Shown: piece by piece, positions 44,947 through 54,645 of the stretch
Position numbering within the stretch: position 1 is the first letter of the stretch
Layout: each line of letters opens with the position of its first letter
Source of the DNA: Saprolegnia diclina VS20
Taxonomy: Eukaryota > Oomycota > Saprolegniomycetes > Saprolegniales > Saprolegniaceae
Direction of reading: 5' to 3'
Length of the DNA stretch: 64,000 nucleotides
NCBI RefSeq assembly: GCF_000281045.1
Contig: NW_008246090.1
Coordinates: forward strand, 467,413 to 531,412
Notes under the pieces: generated by a model
The model's database searches: none
The model's input: only the letters and a program-made list of their open reading frames with translations
Told to the model about the DNA's origin: nothing
Translations under genes and position numbers: made by a program

Positions 44947-45648
44947 ATGCACGTGAGCTTTGGCGGCTGCGGCTTTCTCCTCGCCTTTCACATCGGCGTC
45001 GCCAAGCAGCTTGAGGCACGCGGTGTCTTGACCGCATCGAGTCGATTCGCCGGTGCGTCGGGCGGCGCGCTCTTGGCCGCCGCGCTCGCGTACGGCCTCT
45101 CGCCCGACACAGTCTTTGACAAGCTCTTGGACGCCGCAGACCAAGCGCGATGTCACCGGTGCCTCGCCGACGTTGTCCGCGAGCAAGTCGACTCTGTCCT
45201 CCCAACGACGCCGCTCTCGAAGGAGCGGCTCATCGTGACGACCGCGCAGATCTGGCCTCGCGTGCAGGAATGCCACTTGACACGCTTCACATCCCGCGAC
45301 GATTTGCGAGACGCACTCCTTGCGTCGTGCCATATTCCATTCTACCTCAACGGCGCCTTTGCGGTCAGCTACCGCGGTGGCTACTACGTCGACGGCGGCG
45401 CCTTCTCGCTCGTGCCAACTGTGCCCAACGCGATCGGCGTGAGCCCGTTCCCGACGGACGCGGCGGGCACGATTTCGCCATCGCTGCTCCCAAGCTTTCC
45501 GTACTCAAAGTGGCAGCTGCTGCATTGGGCGCTCTCACCGCCAAGTCACGAGGTGCTACGCGAGCTCGTCGAGTGGGGCGACTTGGCCGCGCAGTTGTGG
45601 CACGCAACGAACATAAGTGCAAACGAGATTTCACAACGTGTATATTGA
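44947..45648 (+). CDS. Patatin-like phospholipase 1 (PNPLA1-5/ATGL type)
   Basis: Single exon, 233 residues. It begins MHVSFGGCGFLLAFHIGVAK, the GCGF oxyanion loop and helix typical of the adiponutrin/ATGL branch. The nucleophile elbow is GASGGAL (Gly-x-Ser-x-Gly) and the catalytic Asp is in YYVDGGAFS. ATSCHIPFYLNG-type spacing (LASCHIPFYL) lies between them. Such enzymes hydrolyse triacylglycerol, phospholipid or acyl esters through a Ser-Asp dyad. No signal peptide or membrane helix is seen. An in-frame upstream extension to 44746 exists but is not shared with the tandem copy at 46169. Confidence 0.85.
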   Translation: MHVSFGGCGFLLAFHIGVAKQLEARGVLTASSRFAGASGGALLAAALAYGLSPDTVFDKLLDAADQARCHRCLADVVREQVDSVLPTTPLSKERLIVTTAQIWPRVQECHLTRFTSRDDLRDALLASCHIPFYLNGAFAVSYRGGYYVDGGAFSLVPTVPNAIGVSPFPTDAAGTISPSLLPSFPYSKWQLLHWALSPPSHEVLRELVEWGDLAAQLWHATNISANEISQRVY

Positions 45649-46168
45649 GCAGAACAACCACCAATAGACCGTCGACTCGATCAAGTGCAAATATGTTGAA
45701 TATTCGAGTATTTCCTCTGTCCGTTGGTATGACCTCGCGCGAGCTATGACTCGGCGAGAGAGGTCCACCACGGGGTGGATCTCGCAGCTCACTCCCAACG
45801 ACCAAGTGCTGGTGCCAACTCCCACGCATGCAGGCGTAGCGCTTCGTCTGCAACGCCTTGAGCTGGTTTTTTCTACTTTGACTTCAACGCGAACTCTTAG
45901 TGAACGTCATAGAAACCGCGCACAAGCAAGGTGTTCGTATGACACGTATAATTTCCGCTGACAGCAGCTTCCAACGCTGTACATGCATCATGTCCATAAC
46001 TCTTTTGCCCGCTGAATACTACAGAACCGTGCTCTATCGACAACAAGGGCCAAGGGAATAAAACAAACGCTCTCGCGCTGCCACGTCAGCGTCTAATTGC
46101 ACACCACTTTGCCCTTCCCCGTCTGTGATTGGATTGGCTTTTTACTGCCTTTTTTATCCAGGTCGACG
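45649..46168. other. Spacer between tandem patatin-like genes
   Basis: 520 bases of plus-to-plus spacer. An ATTGG motif occurs shortly upstream of the second gene near 46132-46138. No coding signal is recognised. Confidence 0.4.
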
Positions 46169-46876
46169 ATGCATGTGAGCTTTGGCGGTTGCGGCTTCCT
46201 CCTCGCCTTCCACGTCGGCGTCGCCAAGCAGCTCCAGAAGCTCGGCCACTTGACGCCGGCTAGCTCGGTCGCGGGGGCGTCCGGCGGCGCCTTGGTCGCG
46301 GCCGCACTTGCCTGCGACGTGCCCCTCGACGCCGTCGAAGAGCGTCTGCGCCAGTCCGCGCTCCTCATGCGGTCCCCGTCCCGCCACCAATCGCTGCGTG
46401 AATACGTCCGTGCGCATATCCTTGAGCTCTTTCCATCACCGCTGCCGTCGCACCTCCCGCTCACGGTCGCCACCACCCAAGTGTGGCCGCGGCCCGGCGT
46501 GGACTTCCACACGACGTTCAAGTCGCGTGACGACCTCGCGGAGGTGCTCTTGGCCTCGTGCCACATTCCACTCTACCTCAGCCGCGACCTCTGTGTGCCG
46601 CACAGAGGCGCCTGGCATATCGATGGGTGCGTCGTGTCGCTTGTCCCAAGCCTTCCGCACCATGTCGGGATCAACGTGTTTCCGCTGCCTCCTTTTGCAC
46701 GCCCGAGCAGCACCATGATCAGCCCGGCTTTGATTCCGACCCGGTTTCCATTCTCGTTGCAGCAACTGCTCGTGTGGTCGGTCGTACCACCCCACCCGGA
46801 CGTGCTGGACGAGCTTATGCACTGGGGCCAAGTGGCCGCGACCGCGTACATAGCCATGAAGACCAAGTTAACTTAA
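46169..46876 (+). CDS. Patatin-like phospholipase 2 (tandem copy)
   Basis: Single exon, 235 residues, clearly paralogous to the copy at 44947: MHVSFGGCGFLLAFHVGVAK, VAGASGGALVAAALA, LLASCHIPLYLS. The catalytic Asp is in WHIDGCVVS; the usual second Gly of DG(G/A) is Cys. The catalytic Ser and Asp are both kept, so it is probably active, with altered geometry beside the Asp. The C-terminal halves differ more than the N-terminal halves. The TAA stop at 46874-46876 overlaps the stop of the convergent channel gene. Confidence 0.84.
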   Translation: MHVSFGGCGFLLAFHVGVAKQLQKLGHLTPASSVAGASGGALVAAALACDVPLDAVEERLRQSALLMRSPSRHQSLREYVRAHILELFPSPLPSHLPLTVATTQVWPRPGVDFHTTFKSRDDLAEVLLASCHIPLYLSRDLCVPHRGAWHIDGCVVSLVPSLPHHVGINVFPLPPFARPSSTMISPALIPTRFPFSLQQLLVWSVVPPHPDVLDELMHWGQVAATAYIAMKTKLT

Positions 46877-49439
46877 GATAAATACGTGCTGGCGCTGTAT
46901 CGAAGCGGCGGCTTGGCGCCATCCGTTTCAAGGAGCGTGATTTGGTTTTGCATCAAGTCCATTGCGTCTTGCATGTCGGCGAGTCGGTCCGTGAGCTTGT
47001 CGATATAGGCAACGATTGACCGCTGGTGCTCCTGCTTGGGGTTGCTCTGGATCGCGAGCAGCGACTCCATGACGGCCGGGTCATACTTTTCAACGATAAA
47101 ATTCTCAATCACCGTCTTGTCGTCGCAGTACTTGTCCGTGACGGCCAAGAAGACGTCTCGAGTCAGAACACAGAGCTCGAGAAATGTGACGGCCTTGACC
47201 GTGGCTGCATGTTTGACGTTCATGAGCAGCGCGAGTTCCCCTGTGCACATTTACACTTGAAAAAATAAAAGATAACAAATCGGTACCAAAATGGTCGCCT
47301 TCTTCCAGTGTCCGATACGGCTTGAGGTCGATGCCGCCCACGTCCACGCGTTGAAACGACGCTTCAAGGAGCTTGGGCTGGCGCATCTCGCAAATGCCGT
47401 TTTGCACAAAGTACATTTCGCTGCCGACTTCGCCGCGCACGACAATGTAGTCGTTGCCGAGGTAGACCTGAAAACCGAGCTGCATCACAAGCTCTTGGAC
47501 AAACTCGGGGCTGCACGGCTGGAACATGGGCGACCGCGTAATCATGTTCATCCGCAAAAAGAGCCCGACTTCGACCGAGAGATTTTTCGAGAGCTCCTTG
47601 GTGAACTGGAACGGCTTGCCGTTGAGCGTCCCGTGGCGGGTGTACATGGTCTGATAGTACTCGACGATGCGGTTTTGCAGCTCCACCGGCAAGTGGAGCA
47701 GCGTCATGCTCGAGAAGAGCGACTCCATCTACAGTATTTCGACCGTCAGTCAATACCTACCACCAATATTAATTACCTTTTGCTGAAAGAGGTCTTGGTT
47801 GGCGTAGTAGTTGGCGATCAAATTGCCCACGTTGCCAAACACGACCGCAATCCAGAGCGACCCAAGGATAATGACGACGGCCGAGAAGACATATTGTGCA
47901 TTCGTCTGGAGCACATTCGATTGGCCCGTGACCGTGGTGACAATGTAGTAGGCGCTCAGCGTATACGCACTGAGAAGCGACCCGTCCGTAGAGCTCGCAC
48001 TCGTCGTCTCGATCCAGAGCTCGGGCACGACAAGGCCATACCAGAGGCATGCGAGAAGGTGCACCAGAAACATAAACAGCGCGAGGAGCGACAAGAGCCG
48101 GATCAAGTGCGCGTAGCGAGAGTAGAGCACCCAGCGCTTGTACTCGTCAGGCACGCGGAGGTAGCGCAGAATTCGCACAAGCGAGTACATGCGCAAGATG
48201 CGTGGCAGCCGAAAGAGCTTGAAGCAACTAGCAAACGAGCTTGGAAGCGTGCTTGGACTCGAATGATGCGTGATGGCATAGACGAGCACGTCCCAAGGTA
48301 CGATCGAGAGCGCGTCCGGGACAAACCTAGTCCAATCCCGTCGATCGCGTCGCTAGTATCAACATGTACCAGCTATGGAGATAAATGCGCGCAATGTGTC
48401 TTCGGGTCGTAATAAAGGTCACGTCCGAGACGCGCACCGCCGTGTTCAAATTGATGACGAGATCGATGGCAAAGAAGACGTTGGTGAGCAGACCCATTGT
48501 GTCGTCGCGCGGGTTTTCCAGCGGCAGGAACGCCACGTTGTACGGAATTGTCACGAGCTGGTAGTAAGTGAGCAGCACGAGGACCTAATCATTTGGACGT
48601 CAATTGTCAACGGTGTCAGCGACAATCATGCAATGGCGTACGAGGCGCCAGACTCGGTACCACCGACTCGTGGGGTAAATCATGTGGGGCACATAGATGA
48701 CGAGCGTGCTGATCGCCGAGACGCGGTGCGACCGGAGCCGAATCTGGTACTGCGACAGCACTTTTTTGTGCCGCTGGCCCATCGCGACTTGATCGAGAAG
48801 CCGCGACCGGCGTTCGTGAAGCTGCGGAATGCGCTCGAGCATCGACTCGGTCAGTCTTTCCCGCACCGACTTGGCGCGGGCGCGTCCGATCACGTCACAG
48901 GAATTGGTGGTCGCGCCCGGATTCAGCGTCACCACGCTGTCGTCTTGGCGATGCTGGCTGGACGTCGGCAACAGCGTTGGCTCGGGCGCAAAGGGCACGA
49001 CCCGCGGCGGCTTTTGCGCCACGAGCGACGTGATCGAGTTTGAACACGCGAGCGCCGTCGCCCTTGGCGCCACGCGCTGCGAATGCCCAATCAACTTGTT
49101 GCGCGTTTTGCTCAGCGTCTTGTGCAGTAACGTGGGCAGCCGCGCCGTGCTCTCTCTGTGGGGCGCGGTCGTTTTGGCGACATTGCGCAGAAAATTCTGG
49201 ACCATGATCGTCGTACGGGTCTTGCGCGGGAAGCGTGGGAGCGGCGCGAGTATCGAGGGTGCGCGCGGACCATGGTACGACGGCAGCTCGACGTGCGAGA
49301 TGCTCTTTATGCCATGCGTGAGCGTCGACGTGTCGGGCGCATCGACGCTCTGCAGTGGCGGGCCCGCCTCCATGCTCACACTGAAAAGGCGCGGGAAACC
49401 GTTTGGTTTGGAAAACGACCACGTCTCATTTTCAACCAT
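46873..49439 (-). CDS. Cyclic-nucleotide-binding 6TM cation channel 1
   Basis: Exons (minus) are 49439-48642, 48584-48370, 48326-47777, 47728-47287 and 47240-46873, 790 residues. It has a long cytosolic N-terminus of about 255 residues, then S1-S6 with an arginine-rich S4 (LFRLPRILRMYSLVRILRYL), pore loop AYYIVTTVTGQSN and S6 LGSLWIAVVFGNVGNL. The C-linker and cyclic-nucleotide-binding domain (CNBD) follow: GEVGSEMYFVQNG, FGELALLMNVKHAATV. The CNBD arginine that clamps the cyclic phosphate in HCN/CNG/PKA is His here (KHAA, against KRTA in channels 3 and 4), so nucleotide binding may be weak or lost. A short C-terminal helix may oligomerise it. The start codon overlaps that of channel 2. Confidence 0.86.
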
Positions 49440-51683
49440 GGCGCGTGCAGGTCCGAGCGCGAGCGTGGTGGCACCACCGCTTTCAAGTGACACGCACAGC
49501 AAGACCATGACGTATATGAGCAATGCGTCCGTGTGTCTCTCGACCTCGGAGGTGCGCCACGCGCTCACCCTGAGCATGGACGCGTCCGCCGTCGCCGTCA
49601 CATCGTCCCGCGCCCCACGCCCGCTGCAGCCGGTACTCCGCCTTCTACGCGTCGGCACCAGAGCGAAAATGCGGTTTAGATGCGGTCGCGCGGCAACATC
49701 TTTGTGGCCTCCAGAGGCCTCTTGCGGGCCAAGAAGCAGCTGCTCCGGCACCACCAGTCGATCGTCCAGCGCAAGCGGGACATGGCCAACTACGTTGACC
49801 GCCACGAACGCGTCCTCGATCAGTACATGATCCGTGCTCGGGCGCCGTTGACGCTTCATGGGACGGACGGTGTCGACGCCGATGCCTTCCTCTTCGTCCC
49901 TTCTGATCCTCGTCTCAAGCTGTGGCAACTCGTACTCTACTGCAAACTACGATGCGCATCGTATGAACGGACGACGTTCGTAGGTTGTAGCACTCACTAT
50001 GTACTACCAAGTGGTGTGGATCCCCTACACCCTCGCGTTTGAGGCGTCGCTTCCGCCGCCGCGCGATACCGGCTACCTCGTGGCGACGGCGGTGTTTTCG
50101 CTCGACATGCTCGTGTCGCTCAACACAGCGTACCGCGATCCGTTGAAACAGCTATTGGTGACGAGCCGCCCCGCGATTCTCGCGCGCTATGTCTCGAAAA
50201 GGTTGTCTTGTTCGATGGGGAATACGTGGTTGACGTCGAGTACTTTCACTTTTAGTTTACTCTGGGACTTGGTCGTCGCGCTCCCAATCGATTTGCTCTT
50301 CTACTATGGCGTCTACGCCGGGTCGCAACTGCACGGCAACTTGCACTACTTTAGCGTCCTCCGCCTCGTGCGACTGCCGCGCCTCGTGCGCATCACGAGC
50401 TTTCAGCACCTGCTCGAATTTTTCGGGATTCCCGTCGAGCAGCAGCGCTGGCTCCTGCATTCGCGCTACGCGCACCTCGTGCGGCTTCTGGCGCTCATCC
50501 TCGGCCTCGCTGTCATCATTCACGTGCTCGCCTGTGTCTGGTACGGTGTTATCGCCGACCCGAATTGGGTCCACGACATGTACTTGGCCAACGCGAGTGC
50601 GGTCGACGTCTACGTTCTGAGTTACTACTACACCATCACGGCGGTCTATGGGCAAAGCACGACGATGCAAACAAATAGTGAGTACGCGTTCTCGACGATT
50701 GTGATTGTGCTCGGGTCGCTCCTCATCGCGCTCGTGTACGGCAACGTTGCCGTCCTCGTCGACCATTTTTACGACGAACAAAATAGCTACAAGCACAAGG
50801 TCAACCCTATCTCGTTTCTACTCATTTGGTTTCAATCGTCTGTAGATGGAATCGCTCTTTGCTAGCATGCAGCTCATGCGCTTGCCGCGGGAGCTCCAGC
50901 GACGTATCGTGTCGTACTATCAAGTCATGTACGACCGCCACGGCACGCTTGACGGCCAGCCCGAGCAGTTTACGAAGGAGCTCTCCAAGAACCTCTCGGT
51001 CGAAGTCGAATTGTTCTTGCGGATGAACATGATTACGCGGTCGCCACTGTTTCGCGACTGCTCGAGCGAAGTCGTCCAGGACCTTGTGATGCGCCTGCAT
51101 TTTCGGGTCTTTTTGCCCCAAGATTTCATCATTGCCCGCGGCGAAGTCGGGCACGACATGTACTTTATCGCGCACGGGCAATGCGAAGTCTCGAACCGCG
51201 GCATCTCGGACACGCCGGCGACGAAAAGCTCGATGCTCGACGACAAACCGTTCAAGGTCATGACGCAAGGCGACTACTTTGGTTGAACGATCTCGTGTCT
51301 TGTATGGTCTATCTCTCATGTGGCGTGCAGGCGAGATTGCCCTCCTCTTCAACTGCAAACGCATGGCCACCGTGGTCGCCAAAACGTACATGGAGCTCTG
51401 CGCTCTCACGCGCGTCGTGTACGAAGCGGTCATGGAGCGGTACCCGGAAGACCGCGCCGTGATCGAAGGCGTCATTCGAGAAAAGTACGGCGAGGCCGAG
51501 CTCAAAGATGCCATCAAGCAACACGCAAAAAGCAAGAAGAAGACATACGACCACGACGCAGCCGTTGTCGAAGGTCTCAATCGGCTCAACGAACGCCTCG
51601 TGCAAGTCGAAGACTGTATGGCGGACCTCAGTGCACGCCTCTCGGTATTGACAGCCGCCAAACTCAATGCGCATCCACTGTAA
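49438..51683 (+). CDS. Cyclic-nucleotide-binding 6TM cation channel 2
   Basis: Exons are 49438-49632, 49680-49931, 49984-50201, 50256-50799, 50846-51281 and 51331-51683, 665 residues. S1-S6: MYYQVVWIPYTLAF (S1), S4 RLVRLPRLVRITSFQHL, pore YYTITAVYGQST, S6 LGSLLIALVYGNVAVL. C-linker LPRELQRRIVSYYQVMYDRHG. CNBD FGEIALLFNCKRMATV keeps the phosphate-binding Arg. The C-terminus is a charged helix with a coiled-coil look. Intron 50202-50255 is 54 nt and stop-free; removal restores AILARYVSxxLLWDLVVALPIDLL. An ATG at 49507 would separate it from channel 1's start codon. Confidence 0.87.
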
Positions 51684-51942
51684 TCGTCAACCGCGTTTGC
51701 ATTCATCGATTGATCTTGCTCCTCGGAGACTAGCAGGGTTGATGGAACCGTTCATGACCGGCAGTACGTAAATGTCGTCTAGAGATAATAGAAACGGTAT
51801 TGGGCAACAGACTGCACCTGCCTCGATGACAAAAGTGCACAGTGAGAGATTTGTGGGCCGCCATTCTACCTCGCGCCATCTCTGCTTTGCAAGCCTCCAG
51901 TAATAGCTCCCACGATTGTATATTATTTGGACGCGGTGGGCA
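51684..51942. other. Spacer between convergent channel genes
   Basis: 259 bases between the convergent stops of channels 2 and 3. No gene or repeat seen. Confidence 0.4.
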
Positions 51943-54251
51943 TTACATGACAGGATCAAAGCCGGGGGGGGTGCTCGCGGGGGGTTTGTCAAAGGGGGGT
52001 TTCTTTTTTCGCACTTGGAGCGCCGTGAAGATCTTGTTGAAGCAGTGGCGCTGCGCGTCTTCGATGTTTTGTACCTTGCGCTCAAGGTTGCCCATGCGAT
52101 TGGAGAGCTCGCCGAGCGCCGCCAGGATCTTGGTCGACGCGTCGCCGTCACTGGGGGGCTTGACTTCCGGATGCAAGACGAGGGGAAGACCCTTGGCTTC
52201 GCGTTGCTCGACCTCGATCTGCTTGAGCACATCGGGGTGGTACCGCTGCACAATGACCTCTTCCATGCGCATGCGGTCTTCGACAAACTTCGCTGAAATC
52301 GACTCAAAGACGTCCCGCGTCAGAACGCACAGCTCCGAGAAGATCTGTGCGCGCACATTGGCCGTTCGCTTGCACTGCATCAACAGCGCAATCTCGCCTA
52401 CACAGACAGTATATAAAAGGCGACCAAATCGTCTCGCTTTGCGCACCAAAGAAGTCGCCTTGCGTCAAGTGCCGCAACACGACTTCGTCTTCGCTCAAGA
52501 GGGGCGACGAGTCATTGGCTGCGACACCGCCTTTCGTGACTTCGCAAATGCCCGACTGCACAAAGTACATTTCCCAAGCGATTTCGCCATGGACGACGAC
52601 GTAGTCGCCGGGCAAATAGACGTCCATTTCGAGGCGCATGACAATCTCTTGGACGACCTTTTTGCTGCACGTATGGAAGATGGGGACGCGGCTGATCATC
52701 TCCATCCGCAGATAGAGCTCGACTTCAATCGCGAGATTCCGCGAGAGCTCTTGCGTGAGCACCGACACTTGGCCGTCCAGCGTGCCGTGGCGTTCCCACA
52801 TGACTTGGTAGTACTCGTTGATGCGGTTTTGGAGGTCGAGCGGAAGCTGCATCGCGCCCATCGACTCGAAGAGCCACTCCATTTTTTTCTTGTAGCTGTT
52901 TTGGTTCTCGTAGAAATTGGAGAGCAAATTGGCGACATTACCAAACACAATGGCCATGAGCATCGAGCCGAGCAAGAGGAGGTAGATCGAAAACATGTAC
53001 TCGGCTTGCGTCTCGAGCTGCATGTTTTGGCCCACGAGCGTCACGAGCGTAAAGAAATAGCTGAGCACATACAAGTCGACGGTCGTGCCGGGCTGAAACG
53101 CGGTATTTTGCCACCCGAGACGGGCGACCGACCCGTGCCAGACGCACGCCATGATATGGACGACAAAGATGAAGGCGAGGATCATCGTCACGAGCCGAAT
53201 CAAGTGCGAGTAGCGCGAATACAGAATCCAGCGTTTCCACTCGACGGGGATTTGCAAAATTTTGAGCACGCGCACAAGCCGCGCGAGTCGGAGAAGCCGC
53301 GGGAGACGGAGCGACTTGAGAAGCCCGAGAATACTCAAATGACTCGACGACGACGCTTCGTTGAGCGCAATGTACATGACAATGTCGATCGGAAAGCACG
53401 CAACGAGGTCGAGGACGAACCAGCCACAAATGTAGCGCTTCATGATCGCCTTGCGGCTCGTAATGTACTTGTCGGGCACGACCGGGTCGGCGAGCGCCGT
53501 GTTGAAGTTGAGGAGCGTATCGATGCCAAAAATGGTGTTGGTTGTGATACTAAAGTAGTCTTGGAGCGGGTTGCTGTTGGCGTCCGAGAACGCGAGCGAG
53601 TACGGCGTTTGAAAACTCTGATAACAAATGATACCGAGCGACATCTAAGGTCATACGATCAAGCGCCCACACGGAAGCATGCGATGTACCAGCTGCCATG
53701 TCTTGTACCAATTTGCACTCGGGTTGACGAGGTGCCACGGCAGTTTTTGCTCGGCGCTCGTTGTCTTCTTGGCGACCGCGCGAATGGTATACTGCTTGAG
53801 AATCGCATGGTGCCGGTCCGTGTCGAGGGCCTGCTGCCGCCGCCGGTCGACCATGTCCTTGTGCTTCATCTTGAGCTTGCCGATCGCGCGGAGGGCGGCG
53901 ACGTTGGGCCGAAGCACCGTGCCCTCGGCCAGCGCCGCGGCGTTCGCAATCAAGTCGTCCGAGCTCTCGCGCTACACCGTCAACATATTTCGTTGTCGTC
54001 CTTTCTCGAGTACGACTGCACAAGAGTACCATGCTGGTGTTGAGGATGCTGGACGTTGAGGTGCCCTTTGGAAGGGCAAAGCTTAGCCGGTCGGGTGCGA
54101 ATGGAATGATCTTGACCGACCGTGTGGAACTCCGGGGCTGGTCGACTTCCTTGGCGACAACGACGTCTTCGTCCGTCTCCTTGTCGTGGTCCTGTATCGG
54201 CGACATGGGCCGGCGCGCCCCCGGCACGGACAAGCTTGTGCGCCGCTGCAT
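51943..54251 (-). CDS. Cyclic-nucleotide-binding 6TM cation channel 3
   Basis: Exons (minus) are 54251-54030, 53971-53690, 53644-52447 and 52397-51943, 718 residues. S1 begins SLGIICYQSFQTPYSLAF. S4 is LRLPRLLRLARLVRVLKIL, the pore is SYFFTLVTLVGQNMQ, and S6 is LLGSMLMAIVFGNVANLLSNFY. C-linker and CNBD: EYYQVMWERHGTLDG, LPGDYVVVHGEIAWEMYF, FGEIALLMQCKRTANV, with the phosphate-binding Arg present. It lacks two introns found in channels 1, 2 and 4 (one before LDLVACFPIDIV, one before MEWLF), giving a 1.2 kb exon. The C-terminus is Pro/Lys-rich (KKKPPFDKPPASTPPGF), written in long C runs. Confidence 0.88.
51961..52000 (+). other. G-run cluster with quadruplex potential
   Basis: G runs of 8, 6 and 6 bases lie at 51964-51971, 51979-51984 and 51994-51999 on the plus strand, inside the last codons of channel 3 (minus). 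The long run can supply two G-tracts, so a four-tract G-quadruplex is possible on the non-transcribed template side. Confidence 0.4.
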
Positions 54252-54645
54252 GCAAGCGTCGGTTACCCCGCCTTTCTGAAAGCTATAATAGCCCCGTCAA
54301 CGTTGGCTTTGGTCCGTGTAACGCACGCTTCAACAAAGGCCGTTGCTTTTTGAAGATGCGATCGCCATGTGATTGGCAAGAAGCTCAAGCGAGGTGTCCA
54401 ATATCCTATATAATAGTACACCGCTTGACCGTGGCTGGCACGTCTGTCGCCACTGTCGTAGCGAGCGGTGACAATACGTTGTTGTTCTGTGACGAGCGCC
54501 GATCGCCATACCAAACACAAGGCTACGCGTTGGTCGCTGCATCTCAGCTAGCAACTGACACGACCAGAAAGCCGACCCGAACGAGCGCCTTGTGGTGGGC
54601 ATCGACAGCAGTTAAATAAATAGTGGTCTCGAGCGACTTCCTTTT
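54252..54645. other. Intergenic region, no gene seen
   Basis: 394 bases between the start of channel 3 and the stop of channel 4, both minus. Presumed promoter of channel 3. Nothing further recognised. Confidence 0.4.

Noticed and set aside
51842-54043. A 733-codon open frame on the plus strand
   Set aside because: It is antisense to channel 3 exons, which have clear domains and splice sites. GC-rich codon bias leaves the opposite strand open; the antisense translation has no domain.
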